The translations under genes were made by a program, and so were the position numbers. A stretch of DNA of 7,778 nt from Methylophilaceae bacterium (GTDB lineage Bacteria > Pseudomonadota > Gammaproteobacteria > Burkholderiales > Methylophilaceae): contig NVTX01000058.1 of the NCBI GenBank assembly GCA_002401735.1, positions 3,520 to 11,297 of the forward strand. Reading direction: 5' to 3'. The notes under the pieces are model-generated. The model worked only from the letters and a program-made list of their open reading frames with translations, was not told where the DNA came from and searched no databases. Positions 1 to 6,867 of this stretch are shown here, piece by piece; within the stretch, counting starts at the first letter, position 1; every line of letters begins with the position of its first letter.

Positions 1-267
1 AATGCACCAGAAGATAAGCCACTTGTCATTACGGTCGATATCGATGCAACGGGACATTATATGGTTGAGGCTCAAGAATCTGGTGGCAGCATAGAGGAAA
101 TTGCGATTGCATTACAGGCAGCAGTGGGTGAAGGTAAAGACCCAACGATTGTCATTAATGCAGATGCTAAGTCGACACACCAATCGGTGGTGAATGTGAT
201 GGAAGCAGCGCGCATTGCGAACTACACACATATTACTTTTGCCACACAGTTAAGGTCCGGCAATTAA
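1..267 (+). CDS. exbD: ExbD/TolR-family biopolymer transport protein, 3' end only
   Basis: The frame is open from base 1 to a TAA at 265-267, giving 88 visible residues; the start and the N-terminal membrane helix lie left of the window. The visible part matches the periplasmic domain of ExbD/TolR: a VITVDIDATGHY strand, a helix around SIEEIAIALQAAV, then PTIVINADAKSTHQSVVNVM and a closing ITFATQ strand. Family members work with an ExbB/TolQ partner to couple the proton gradient to outer-membrane processes. The gene ends 39 bp before msbA on the same strand, in the exbB-exbD-(msbA)-lpxK order common in Proteobacteria, so it is probably cotranscribed with the lipid A genes. Whether it serves TonB or Tol cannot be told from this fragment; exbD is the usual name in this context. 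Confidence 0.85.
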   Translation, partial: NAPEDKPLVITVDIDATGHYMVEAQESGGSIEEIAIALQAAVGEGKDPTIVINADAKSTHQSVVNVMEAARIANYTHITFATQLRSGN

Positions 268-306
268 CTACGGTCCATTTTTTAGTTTGGTTTTACAGGG
301 TTAAGT

Positions 307-1917
307 ATGTCGAAACGCTCGCGTAAAAAGCACGACCTTCCGCAAATACACAACGCTAAAGCCCTCTTTTTGCGCTTGTTTTCTTATGCGTGGAAGTATA
401 AGTATATCTTTGCCGTAAGCATCTTTGCGACTGCTGCTTTATCCCTCAGTAATACAGCTTTTTTAGCACTCATCAAAAAAGTGACGGATGAAGGGTTTGT
501 TAGTCAATCCACAGGGTCGGTTTTTGTGCTGCCCATGATGCTATTCACGTTAATGGCGCTACGTGGTGTAGCGGGGTTCATTTCCATGTATAGCATGCGC
601 TGGATAGCACGACGGGTTGTTGAGACACTCAGAAGAGAAGCCTTTGGCCGATTGATGCACATGCCAGTGAGCTTTTTTGATGCCCAATCGACAGGGGTCA
701 TGGTGTCCAAGTTAACTTATGATGCGGAACGACTCTCTAGTGTCTGTACGCGGACGGCAATGAACGTGTTGAGGGATGTGTTGACCTTGTTTGGCTTAAT
801 CGCCTACATGCTTTACTTGGACTGGAAGCTCACCTTAATCTTTGCCGCTATCGCGCCTTTAATGGTTTTATACTTAAGAAAAACCACACCAAAATTACGC
901 ACGAATGCTAAAAAAGTACAATTAGCTGTTGGTGAAATGACCTCTGTCTCTGAAGAAGCGATTTCAGGCCAACGTATCGTCAAAATTTTTGGCGCACAAG
1001 ATTACGAGAATCAACGGTTCGCAGATGTCGTCATTAACAATAGAAACTTAGAGTTACGCTCTGCACGTATTACCGGTTTGAATAGTTTTGTGATTGAGAT
1101 ATTGGCTGCGCTAGCATTAGCCCTTGTGGTTTATTACGCATTGGGTCGCTCTACGGTTGGTGAATTTGCCGCATTTATTGGTGCTTTATTAATGCTCATT
1201 TCGCCAATCAAACACATTGCTGCAGCGAATGAAGATTTTCAAATCGGTTTGGCGGCAGCACAAAGTATGTTTGAAGTGATTGACGCACCAATCGAAACCG
1301 ATGAAGGTGAGCATGTAGTCAAACAAGTCAAAGGTAAAATCGAATTTAAAAATGTGAGCTTGCGTTATGAGAATGCCAAGCGCTTAGCATTGGATGATTT
1401 GAGCTTTACCATAAAGCCAGGAGAGAAGGTGGCTTTAGTCGGCCGCTCAGGTGGGGGGAAAACCTCTTTAGTTAATTTGTTGCCGCGGTTTTATGAGTTG
1501 CAGCAGGGTTTAATTATGCTGGATGGCATGGATGTGCGCGCTTTATCACTTAAAGATTTACGTGCACAGTTCTCATTAGTGAGCCAAGATATTATTTTAT
1601 TCAATGACACCGTTTTTAATAATATTGCCTACGGTGTATTGCGAGATACTAGCGAAGAAGAAGTTATTAATGCAGCTAAAGCGGCAAATGCTTGGGAGTT
1701 TATTCAGCAGATGCCTGACGGGCTGCAAAATGAAATAGGGGATAGAGGCGTACGCCTTTCAGGTGGGCAACGCCAGCGGCTTGCCATTGCAAGGGCTATT
1801 TTAAAGAATGCACCTATTCTGTTGCTTGATGAAGCAACTTCAGCATTAGATACCGAGTCAGAGCAACATGTGCAAGCGGCATTAGATGTACTGATGCAAA
1901 ACCGCACCAGCTTGTGA
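307..1917 (+). CDS. msbA: Lipid A export ABC transporter MsbA, frame broken near 3' end
   Basis: This encodes an inner-membrane ABC half-transporter that flips core-lipid A to the periplasmic leaflet as a homodimer. The six-helix transmembrane domain covers about residues 25-310. The nucleotide-binding domain follows, with Walker A GRSGGGKT at 379-386, a Q-loop at LVSQD, signature LSGGQ at 484-488, Walker B ILLLDE at 504-509 and D-loop SALD. The ATG at 307 has AGGG at 297-300 with a 6-base spacer. The frame stops at TGA 1915-1917 after 536 codons, right where the family continues VIAHRLST. That continuation lies in another frame (1914-2063). As written, the product lacks the switch histidine and the last 49 residues and should not hydrolyse ATP normally. 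Adding one base near 1914 restores a 585-residue protein, close to the usual ~582. msbA is normally essential, so a sequencing error is at least as likely as a real mutation. Confidence 0.93.
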   Translation: MSKRSRKKHDLPQIHNAKALFLRLFSYAWKYKYIFAVSIFATAALSLSNTAFLALIKKVTDEGFVSQSTGSVFVLPMMLFTLMALRGVAGFISMYSMRWIARRVVETLRREAFGRLMHMPVSFFDAQSTGVMVSKLTYDAERLSSVCTRTAMNVLRDVLTLFGLIAYMLYLDWKLTLIFAAIAPLMVLYLRKTTPKLRTNAKKVQLAVGEMTSVSEEAISGQRIVKIFGAQDYENQRFADVVINNRNLELRSARITGLNSFVIEILAALALALVVYYALGRSTVGEFAAFIGALLMLISPIKHIAAANEDFQIGLAAAQSMFEVIDAPIETDEGEHVVKQVKGKIEFKNVSLRYENAKRLALDDLSFTIKPGEKVALVGRSGGGKTSLVNLLPRFYELQQGLIMLDGMDVRALSLKDLRAQFSLVSQDIILFNDTVFNNIAYGVLRDTSEEEVINAAKAANAWEFIQQMPDGLQNEIGDRGVRLSGGQRQRLAIARAILKNAPILLLDEATSALDTESEQHVQAALDVLMQNRTSL

Positions 1918-2063
1918 TTGCTCACAGGTTGAGCACGGTTGAAAATGCGGACAGAATATTGGTAATGGATAAAGGTAAAATTGTTGAATCGGGTACACAT
2001 AAGCAGCTATTAAAAGCAAAAGGCTACTACACGAAACTGTACCAAAAAGAGTTTAGCGAATAG
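1914..2063 (+). pseudogene. msbA: Displaced C-terminal end of msbA (frameshifted)
   Basis: Read from GTG at 1914, this frame gives [20 protein letters not shown] and onward to EFSE and a TAG at 2061-2063, 49 residues in all. It is the normal end of the MsbA nucleotide-binding domain, including the H-loop histidine (residue 540 after repair) that contacts the ATP gamma-phosphate. It has no start or Shine-Dalgarno of its own and is not a separate gene. Upstream the sequence reads AGC TTG TGA, where the expected reading is AGC TTG GTG ATT, consistent with loss of one G in a TTGGTG context. No slippery heptamer precedes the junction, so programmed frameshifting is unlikely. Confidence 0.9.
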
Positions 2064-2064
2064 C

Positions 2065-2071
2065 GGAGAGG
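2065..2071 (+). promoter_or_regulatory. Ribosome binding site fixing the lpxK start
   Basis: GGAGAGG lies 2 bases after the msbA stop and 8 bases before the ATG at 2080. An in-frame GTG at 2071 also exists, but it overlaps this site and would have no spaced Shine-Dalgarno. ATG 2080 is therefore the better start. Confidence 0.7.
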
Positions 2072-2079
2072 TGGTCTAC

Positions 2080-3069
2080 ATGCATGACCTCATACTACGC
2101 GCATGGCAAAATAAAAACGCTTTTTTCTACCTCGTTCTAATTCCCTTGTCTTGGGTGTTTGCGGCAATTTCTGCTTTGCGACATTGGGCATATCGCATTG
2201 GCTTGTTACCATCACAAGCACTCGCTGTACCAGTGGTCGTGGTTGGCAATATTAATGTAGGTGGCAGTGGTAAAACGCCTGTTGTTATCTGGTTGGTCGC
2301 CGAGCTTAAAAAACATGGGTTTACACCAGGGGTGATTAGCCGAGGGTATGGTGCCAATAATAACCAGCCAGCTAGGGTTCACAAAGACAGCTTAGCGATG
2401 GAAGTGGGGGATGAACCACTACTAATTGCACGGCGAAGTAATTGCCCTGTTTGGGTTGGAAAATGTCGAGTAGCTGCAGGTAAGGCATTGCTACAAGCAC
2501 ATCCTGAATGCGATATTATGATTAGCGATGATGGCTTGCAACATTACCACTTGCAGCGTAGCTTAGAGATTGCGGTAGTCGACCGCCAGAGTGTAGGCGC
2601 ACAATATTTATTGCCTGCTGGCCCCCTACGTGAGCCTCAGGGGCGATTAAATACAGTAGATGCCGTGATATGTAATGGAATCAAAAAACTAGACGGTGCA
2701 TTTGAAATGCAGTTACAAGGACAAGCGTTTTATAATCTGCTGAAACCAACACAGCAAGTGACGGTAAAGCACTTTAAGGGTAAGTCTGTTAAAGCATTGG
2801 CTGGTATTGGTAAACCAGAACGATTTTTTAACACATTGATTAGCTTAGGCTTGGTATTTGAAGGTTTAAGCTTTGAAGACCACCATGCTTTTACTGCCGA
2901 AGACTTAGAGTCGATACTCTGTGAAGCCTTGGTGATGACTGAAAAAGATGCGGTGAAATGTCAGCCTTTTGCGAAAGCGCATTATTGGGTGCTGCCCGTT
3001 GACGCTAAAATGGACGCAACATTATTACCCATGTTATTAAGTAAATTAAAAGCAGTAACGAAAGAATAG
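2080..3069 (+). CDS. lpxK: Tetraacyldisaccharide 4'-kinase LpxK
   Basis: LpxK transfers the ATP gamma-phosphate to the 4' position of the tetraacyldisaccharide 1-phosphate lipid A precursor (making lipid IVA) at the cytoplasmic face of the inner membrane. From the ATG at 2080 it has 329 residues, normal for the family. An N-terminal membrane-associating hydrophobic helix lies near residues 14-33. The P-loop GNINVGGSGKTP is at about 56-67, followed by VISRGYG, the Walker B-like ISDDGLQH, and PAGPLREP. Near the C-terminus are DHHAFTAEDL and MTEKDAVKC, both family hallmarks. It starts 16 bases after the displaced msbA stop and its own stop overlaps the Shine-Dalgarno of the next gene, so translation of the cluster is probably coupled. 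An in-frame GTG at 2071 would add three residues but lacks a spaced ribosome binding site. Confidence 0.95.
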   Translation: MHDLILRAWQNKNAFFYLVLIPLSWVFAAISALRHWAYRIGLLPSQALAVPVVVVGNINVGGSGKTPVVIWLVAELKKHGFTPGVISRGYGANNNQPARVHKDSLAMEVGDEPLLIARRSNCPVWVGKCRVAAGKALLQAHPECDIMISDDGLQHYHLQRSLEIAVVDRQSVGAQYLLPAGPLREPQGRLNTVDAVICNGIKKLDGAFEMQLQGQAFYNLLKPTQQVTVKHFKGKSVKALAGIGKPERFFNTLISLGLVFEGLSFEDHHAFTAEDLESILCEALVMTEKDAVKCQPFAKAHYWVLPVDAKMDATLLPMLLSKLKAVTKE

Positions 3070-3082
3070 AGGTGCATAAAAG

Positions 3083-3265
3083 ATGGATGCAAAATTATTA
3101 GCAATACTCGTTTGCCCTGTGACGAAAGGGCCGTTGATTTACAAAAAAGCACAAAATGAGCTGATTTCTAAATCCGCACGGTTAGCTTATCCAATACGCG
3201 ATGGCATCCCTGTGTTGTTAGAAGAAGAAGCACGTAAGTTAGACCCAGATGAAAAGGTTGAATAG
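3083..3265 (+). CDS. ycaR: Trm112/YcaR-family small protein
   Basis: This is a 60-residue protein of the bacterial Trm112-like (YcaR, UPF0434) family, regularly found between lpxK and kdsB. It opens with [18 protein letters not shown] and has the conserved [18 protein letters not shown] core, followed by an acidic tail. Archaeal and eukaryotic Trm112 proteins are zinc-binding activators of methyltransferases. This copy has only one cysteine, in CPVTKGPL, so four-cysteine zinc binding is not possible; bacterial homologues often lack the full set. AGAGGTG at 3068-3074 gives an 8-base spacer to the ATG and overlaps the lpxK stop. The stop TAG at 3263-3265 shares one base with the kdsB GTG start. 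Its cellular role is not established from the sequence. Confidence 0.9.
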   Translation: MDAKLLAILVCPVTKGPLIYKKAQNELISKSARLAYPIRDGIPVLLEEEARKLDPDEKVE

Positions 3266-4014
3266 TGGCCTTTAAAGTCGTGATTCCAGCGCGTTACGCC
3301 AGCGCACGCTTGCCAGGGAAGCCTTTGCTAGAAATTGCGGGTAAACCCATGGTGATTAGAGTGGCAGAGCAAGCACATAAAAGCGGTGCAGAGAGCGTCG
3401 TCATCGCCACTGACTTTGACAAAATCATGCAAGTGGCAGAAGCGAATAATGTGGAAGCCGTCATGACGCGGGTAGACCATATTTCTGGTACGGATAGGAT
3501 TGCCGAAGTTGCTCAAAAATTAAACTGGAATGATGATGATATCGTCGTCAACGTACAAGGTGATGAACCCCTCATAGACCCACAGCTGATTCAAGAAGTA
3601 GCGCTAACGCTAGCGCATAGCAGAGATGCTGTGATGGCAACTGCCTGTCATGCCATCTATGATGAAGCGGCCATGCTAAACCCTAATGTGGTGAAGGTGG
3701 TGATGGATACTGAAGGTAATGCACTATATTTCAGCCGTTCACCAATCCCATACCCAAGAGATGGTGCGCATAAACAAAATATCAAAGCCCACCGCCATAT
3801 TGGTATTTATGCTTACCACGTTGGCTTTTTAAAACAGTATGCTGAACTTAGTGTGACGGAGTTAGAACAAATCGAAAGCTTAGAGCAGCTAAGAGTCTTG
3901 CATCATGGCTATAAAATCGCCGTCACCATCACGGATAACGCGCCAGCTACTGGTGTAGATACGCAAGAGGATTTGGATTATGTGCGAAGCGTGATCGCTT
4001 CTCAAGCAACTTAG
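3265..4014 (+). CDS. kdsB: 3-deoxy-manno-octulosonate cytidylyltransferase (CMP-Kdo synthetase) KdsB
   Basis: KdsB activates Kdo with CTP to give CMP-Kdo, the donor used to add Kdo to lipid IVA, and acts in the cytosol. It has 249 residues, matching the usual length of about 248. The nucleotide-binding signature VIPARYASARLPGKPL is at residues 5-20. VVNVQGDEPLID, YFSRSPIPYPRDG and the closing ATGVDTQEDLDYV segment follow in the expected order. Translation starts at GTG 3265, overlapping the upstream stop by one base (TAGTG). AAGG at 3254-3257 inside the preceding gene gives a 7-base spacer, which points to translational coupling. It is the last plus-strand gene of the cluster; the next gene is convergent. 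A short direct-repeat copy begins a few bases after the stop, and no classical terminator is visible. Confidence 0.96.
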   Translation: MAFKVVIPARYASARLPGKPLLEIAGKPMVIRVAEQAHKSGAESVVIATDFDKIMQVAEANNVEAVMTRVDHISGTDRIAEVAQKLNWNDDDIVVNVQGDEPLIDPQLIQEVALTLAHSRDAVMATACHAIYDEAAMLNPNVVKVVMDTEGNALYFSRSPIPYPRDGAHKQNIKAHRHIGIYAYHVGFLKQYAELSVTELEQIESLEQLRVLHHGYKIAVTITDNAPATGVDTQEDLDYVRSVIASQAT

Positions 4015-4020
4015 CGTTTA

Positions 4021-4059
4021 GCTAGATTGGTGAAGACTCTTGCGGTTTGAATGATTGGT
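4021..4059. repeat. Direct repeat copy 1, between kdsB and mtfA
   Basis: This 39-base segment matches 4961-4999 with 3 differences and no gaps, at an offset of exactly 940 bases. The core is GATTGGTGAAGAC, then CTTGCGGTTTGAATGA. A small stem AGACT/GGTTT (4034-4038 with 4044-4048) closes a CTTGC loop. Weaker similarity, mostly transitions, extends left to the kdsB stop. It occupies most of the 61-bp convergent gap. Its function is unknown; it could be a dispersed intergenic repeat, part of a terminator or small RNA, or a recombination scar. Confidence 0.75.
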
Positions 4060-4075
4060 GATGCGGTATAACTAA

Positions 4076-4894
4076 TTAATGCCATGAAACAGGGTCGATG
4101 TTATAAAAAGTTTGTAGTTGCTTATATAATTCCGGCAGTCTCTTTTTCATTTGCCCTGGCTTTTCAAAAAAAGATTCACTCGCTACCGCGAAAAACTCAG
4201 CGGGTGAAACCGTGCCATACTCATCTAATACCTTATTTTCACCTCGCTTTGCGCGTTCATGCAGTGCGTTGAACTCTTCGCTTAACACCTTGTTCCATTC
4301 TCGATAGTGCGAGGCATTTCCAAGCACGGGTAAACCGTTCATATGGCCGCTTTGCTCATCTAATTTATGTGCAAATTCGTGTATCACTACATTGTGACCA
4401 TCCTCAGCATTGATCGAACCATTACGAACATCTGCCCATGATAAAACAATCGGGCCCCGCACCCATGATTCACCAGCCCGTTTACTAGGCTGTTCAGTGG
4501 TTATTAAACCGTCATGTTGTACTTCATGTGCTGTGTACGCATTTGGGTAGATCACGATAGATGAAAACCCAGTGAACCGGCGTTTATTGCCTTGTAACAA
4601 TAACAAGCAAGCATTCCCTGCCACAACGATACGAATTTCATCGGTAAGCTCAACACCCACATTTCCAATGAACTTTTTTTCATTTAAAAATATATTGATA
4701 TGACCATGTAATTCTTCGCGCAAGGTTAGTGGTAACTTCGAATAAAGTGTTACATACTTTTGCAGAATAGCAATCCGGCTAGCATCCAATGGTGTTTTAA
4801 ATAACTTTTCCCTGCGCGCACGGCGTACATGCTTGCGTAGATACCATAACAAAACCATGAAAAAGACTACACTGAATAAAATAAGTAGACGCAT
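4076..4894 (-). CDS. mtfA: MtfA-like zinc-dependent peptidase with N-terminal membrane helix
   Basis: This encodes a 272-residue member of the MtfA (YeeI) family of gluzincin-like metallopeptidases. The zinc motif HEFAH is at residues 172-176, in the family context VVIHEFAHKLDEQSG. The third ligand is probably E233 in SPAEFFAV. Upstream sit VIYPNAY and RGPIVLSWADV, and the C-terminus keeps QTFYNIDP. Unlike E. coli MtfA, residues 3-18 form a hydrophobic helix followed by a basic cluster (RKHVRRARREK), suggesting an inner-membrane anchor with the peptidase in the cytosol. In E. coli MtfA binds the glucose repressor Mlc and has aminopeptidase activity; the partner here is unknown. The Shine-Dalgarno is weak (GGGAG about 17 bases upstream), so the start is less certain than the family call. 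It is convergent with kdsB and flanked by the two copies of a direct repeat. Confidence 0.9.
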   Translation of the reverse strand: MRLLILFSVVFFMVLLWYLRKHVRRARREKLFKTPLDASRIAILQKYVTLYSKLPLTLREELHGHINIFLNEKKFIGNVGVELTDEIRIVVAGNACLLLLQGNKRRFTGFSSIVIYPNAYTAHEVQHDGLITTEQPSKRAGESWVRGPIVLSWADVRNGSINAEDGHNVVIHEFAHKLDEQSGHMNGLPVLGNASHYREWNKVLSEEFNALHERAKRGENKVLDEYGTVSPAEFFAVASESFFEKPGQMKKRLPELYKQLQTFYNIDPVSWH

Positions 4895-4944
4895 AATATT
4901 AAATTGAGGGCTCCCGAAGGTAGTCCCGCTTTCTTAATCGACTT

Positions 4945-4958
4945 GGCGCTATAGTGCC
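4945..4958. repeat. Small inverted repeat upstream of mtfA
   Basis: GGCGC, loop TATA, GTGCC: a 5-bp stem with one G-T pair, ending just before the second direct-repeat copy. It lies about 50 bases upstream of the mtfA start on the opposite strand. It may be part of the repeat element or a weak hairpin in the mtfA leader; no T-run follows. Confidence 0.35.
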
Positions 4959-4960
4959 TG

Positions 4961-4999
4961 GCGAGATTGGTGAAGACCCTTGCGGTTTGAATGAGTGGT
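4961..4999. repeat. Direct repeat copy 2, upstream of mtfA
   Basis: This is the partner of 4021-4059, in the same orientation, with 36 of 39 bases identical. The differences are at 4963, 4978 and 4995. The change at 4978 (C here, T in copy 1) falls in the small AGACC/GGTTT stem and keeps pairing with G, as expected if the hairpin matters, though one substitution is weak evidence. It lies in the 221-bp gap between mtfA and glnB, immediately before a longer palindrome. Confidence 0.75.
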
Positions 5000-5015
5000 T
5001 AGGACGATATGTAAG

Positions 5016-5110
5016 CTTGCTCAAAACTGCTGTAGTCAAGACATCTGAATGGAAGGCAGTACATTGGTGTACGACAAGCGAAGATAACGCAGGCCAGAGC
5101 AGTTTTCAAG
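5016..5110. repeat. Long imperfect palindrome downstream of glnB (possible MITE/REP-like element or terminator)
   Basis: AAAACTGCT at 5023-5031 is perfectly complementary to AGCAGTTTT at 5098-5106. Outside that, CTTG (5016-5019) can pair with CAAG (5107-5110) across a 3-base bulge. Inside, ATCT (5043-5046) pairs with AGAT (5082-5085), and the tip is GTACA-TTGG-TGTAC at 5059-5072. The element ends 5 bases from the glnB stop codon. The long, imperfect hairpin with 9-bp terminal repeats resembles a small non-autonomous repeat. The TTTT at the arm end means it could also help end glnB transcription. I see no protein-coding signal in it and could not match it to a named RNA family. Confidence 0.5.
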
Positions 5111-5115
5111 AAGCG

Positions 5116-6299
<1,184 letters not shown>

Positions 6300-6306
6300 G
6301 TGAATT

Positions 6307-6312
6307 CACCTT
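6307..6312 (-). promoter_or_regulatory. Strong Shine-Dalgarno of the phasin-like/NadE fusion
   Basis: AAGGTG on the minus strand, 7 bases before the ATG at 6299-6297. This good site supports the start and suggests the original owner was a well-translated gene such as a phasin-like protein. Confidence 0.7.
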
Positions 6313-6331
6313 AATAAGTAGTTTGTCTATA

Positions 6332-6359
6332 AGTTTCGATAAATCGCTATCTTGAAACT
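6332..6359. repeat. Inverted repeat just upstream of the fusion gene
   Basis: AGTTTC-GATA, then AATCGC, then TATC-TT-GAAACT: arms of 6 and 4 bp with a 2-base bulge. It is centred about 46 bp before the ATG at 6299, where a promoter or 5' leader would lie. It could be an operator or a leader hairpin. No convincing -35/-10 pair can be fixed around it; TTATAG on the minus strand just downstream is the best -10 guess. Confidence 0.4.
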
Positions 6360-6372
6360 ATCCTAGCAACAG

Positions 6373-6398
6373 AAATTAGAAACCGCATACTAAAAACC
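6373..6398. repeat. Direct repeat, copy A
   Basis: AAATTAGAAA-C-CGCA-T-ACTAAAAACC matches 6493-6519 with two substitutions and one extra A in the second copy. The copies are 120 bp apart in the same orientation and bracket the two TTGG/CCAA dyads. This could be a regulatory-site duplication or a trace of a tandem duplication of the upstream region. Confidence 0.6.
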
Positions 6399-6400
6399 TG

Positions 6401-6444
6401 TTGGTAACTGCCAATTTTGCTTTTTTAACATTTGGTAAGCCAAA
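6401..6444. promoter_or_regulatory. Two spaced TTGG/CCAA dyads, candidate operator pair
   Basis: The first dyad is TTGG-TAACTG-CCAA at 6401-6414; the second is TTTGG-TAAG-CCAAA at 6431-6444. Their centres are 30 bp apart, close to three helical turns. Each is followed by a similar TTGCTTTTTTAAC or CTGCTTTTAAAC tail, so the 25-30 bp unit is itself imperfectly repeated. The pattern suits cooperative binding of a dimeric regulator upstream of the gene at 5490-6299. Binding is inferred, not shown, and in AT-rich DNA short hairpins also arise by chance. Confidence 0.35.
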
Positions 6445-6492
6445 CTGCTTTTAAACGCCATCAACAATCGATGTCACACAGAATAGTGATAA

Positions 6493-6519
6493 AAATTAGA
6501 AAGCGCAGACTAAAAAACC
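6493..6519. repeat. Direct repeat, copy B
   Basis: AAATTAGAAA-G-CGCA-G-ACTAAAAAACC is the partner of 6373-6398. It lies about 195 bp upstream of the fusion gene start and about 105 bp downstream of the nqrM stop. Confidence 0.6.
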
Positions 6520-6577
6520 GTAAACTTCTTATTATATTTTTCTGCTAAAAAAAAGGTTTAACGTGCGTTCTTATCGA

Positions 6578-6604
6578 TGCCGGCAAAAAAACTCATTACC
6601 GGCG
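6578..6604. terminator. GCCGG/CCGGC inverted repeat after nqrM, weak terminator candidate
   Basis: GCCGG (6579-6583) pairs with CCGGC (6599-6603) around a 15-base loop, with a flanking T-G pair. It lies about 20 bases past the nqrM stop, where the nqr transcript should end. On the minus strand the T7 run falls inside the loop rather than after the stem, so it is not a classical intrinsic terminator. Confidence 0.3.
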
Positions 6605-6624
6605 TTTAGAAGTAACTTGAGTAA

Positions 6625-6855
6625 CTAGTTATCGCCAGCATCATAAAAATCGGCTTTTTTAGCCTCACCGCCCTTATTATTTTCTTCGTCGCACTTGTCC
6701 ATATCGCCGCCACAGATCTCACATGTACCACCAAGCCCCAGCGTTGCAATACCCCCGCAAGAGCCTTTTATCGGTTTATTTGAGAAGATCACTCCTATTG
6801 CCATTCCAGCGACGACAATTAATAAAAAAGCGAGTGTAAGAAAAAAAACGGCCAT
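6625..6855 (-). CDS. nqrM: Na+-NQR maturation protein NqrM
   Basis: This small inner-membrane protein of 76 residues (DUF539 family) is needed to build the cysteine-bound iron centre between NqrD and NqrE of the Na+-translocating NADH:quinone reductase. Residues 3-22 form one membrane helix. The cytosolic part has the four family cysteines, C33 in KGSCGG, C45 and C48 in TCEICGG, and C55 in DKC, followed by a charged tail. ATG 6855 is preferred because GAGA lies 9 bases upstream on the minus strand. A TTG at 6864 would add three residues but directly abuts that site. It starts 12 bases after the apbE stop, the usual apbE-nqrM order at the 3' end of nqr operons. Nothing is missing compared with the family. 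Confidence 0.92.
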   Translation of the reverse strand: MAVFFLTLAFLLIVVAGMAIGVIFSNKPIKGSCGGIATLGLGGTCEICGGDMDKCDEENNKGGEAKKADFYDAGDN

Positions 6856-6867
6856 CACGAACAATCT

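Larger units (their letters stand above)
6300..6624. other. 325-bp gene-free, repeat-rich intergenic region
   Basis: This AT-rich stretch separates nqrM from the fusion gene, both on the minus strand. No open frame of note occurs on either strand. It holds the fusion gene's Shine-Dalgarno, an inverted repeat at 6332-6359, a pair of 26-27 bp direct repeats (6373-6398, 6493-6519), two TTGG/CCAA dyads at 6401-6444, an A8 run at 6547-6554 and a GCCGG/CCGGC inverted repeat near nqrM. It probably contains the end of the nqr transcript and the promoter region of the gene at 5490-6299. Confidence 0.6.

Noticed and set aside
1905..1917. Programmed -1 frameshifting in msbA
   Set aside because: The bases before the stop (CAGCTTG) do not form an X XXY YYZ slippery heptamer, and MsbA is not known to use recoding.
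1704..2000. A 98-codon minus-strand open frame across the msbA frameshift
   Set aside because: The opposite strand encodes conserved ABC-transporter motifs on both sides of the break, so this frame is incidental.
4961..4999. tRNA 3' end or attachment site, because GGTTTGAAT resembles a T-arm
   Set aside because: The flanking bases do not form a 5-bp T-stem, there is no acceptor stem or CCA end, and no integrase is present.
4021..4999. Integron cassette around mtfA
   Set aside because: The flanking repeats lack paired RYYYAAC/GTTRRRY core sites, the gene is in the opposite orientation to the operon, and no integrase or second cassette is present.
4895..5115. 6S RNA or another known housekeeping RNA in the mtfA-glnB gap
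   Set aside because: The region is structured, but I could not match it to 6S, SRP, tmRNA or RNase P signatures; a covariance-model search would be needed.
6401..6425. Sigma-54 promoter upstream of the fusion gene, suggested by TGG...TTGC
   Set aside because: The spacing between the TGG and TTGC elements is too long for a -24/-12 promoter, and no correctly spaced version was found on the minus strand.
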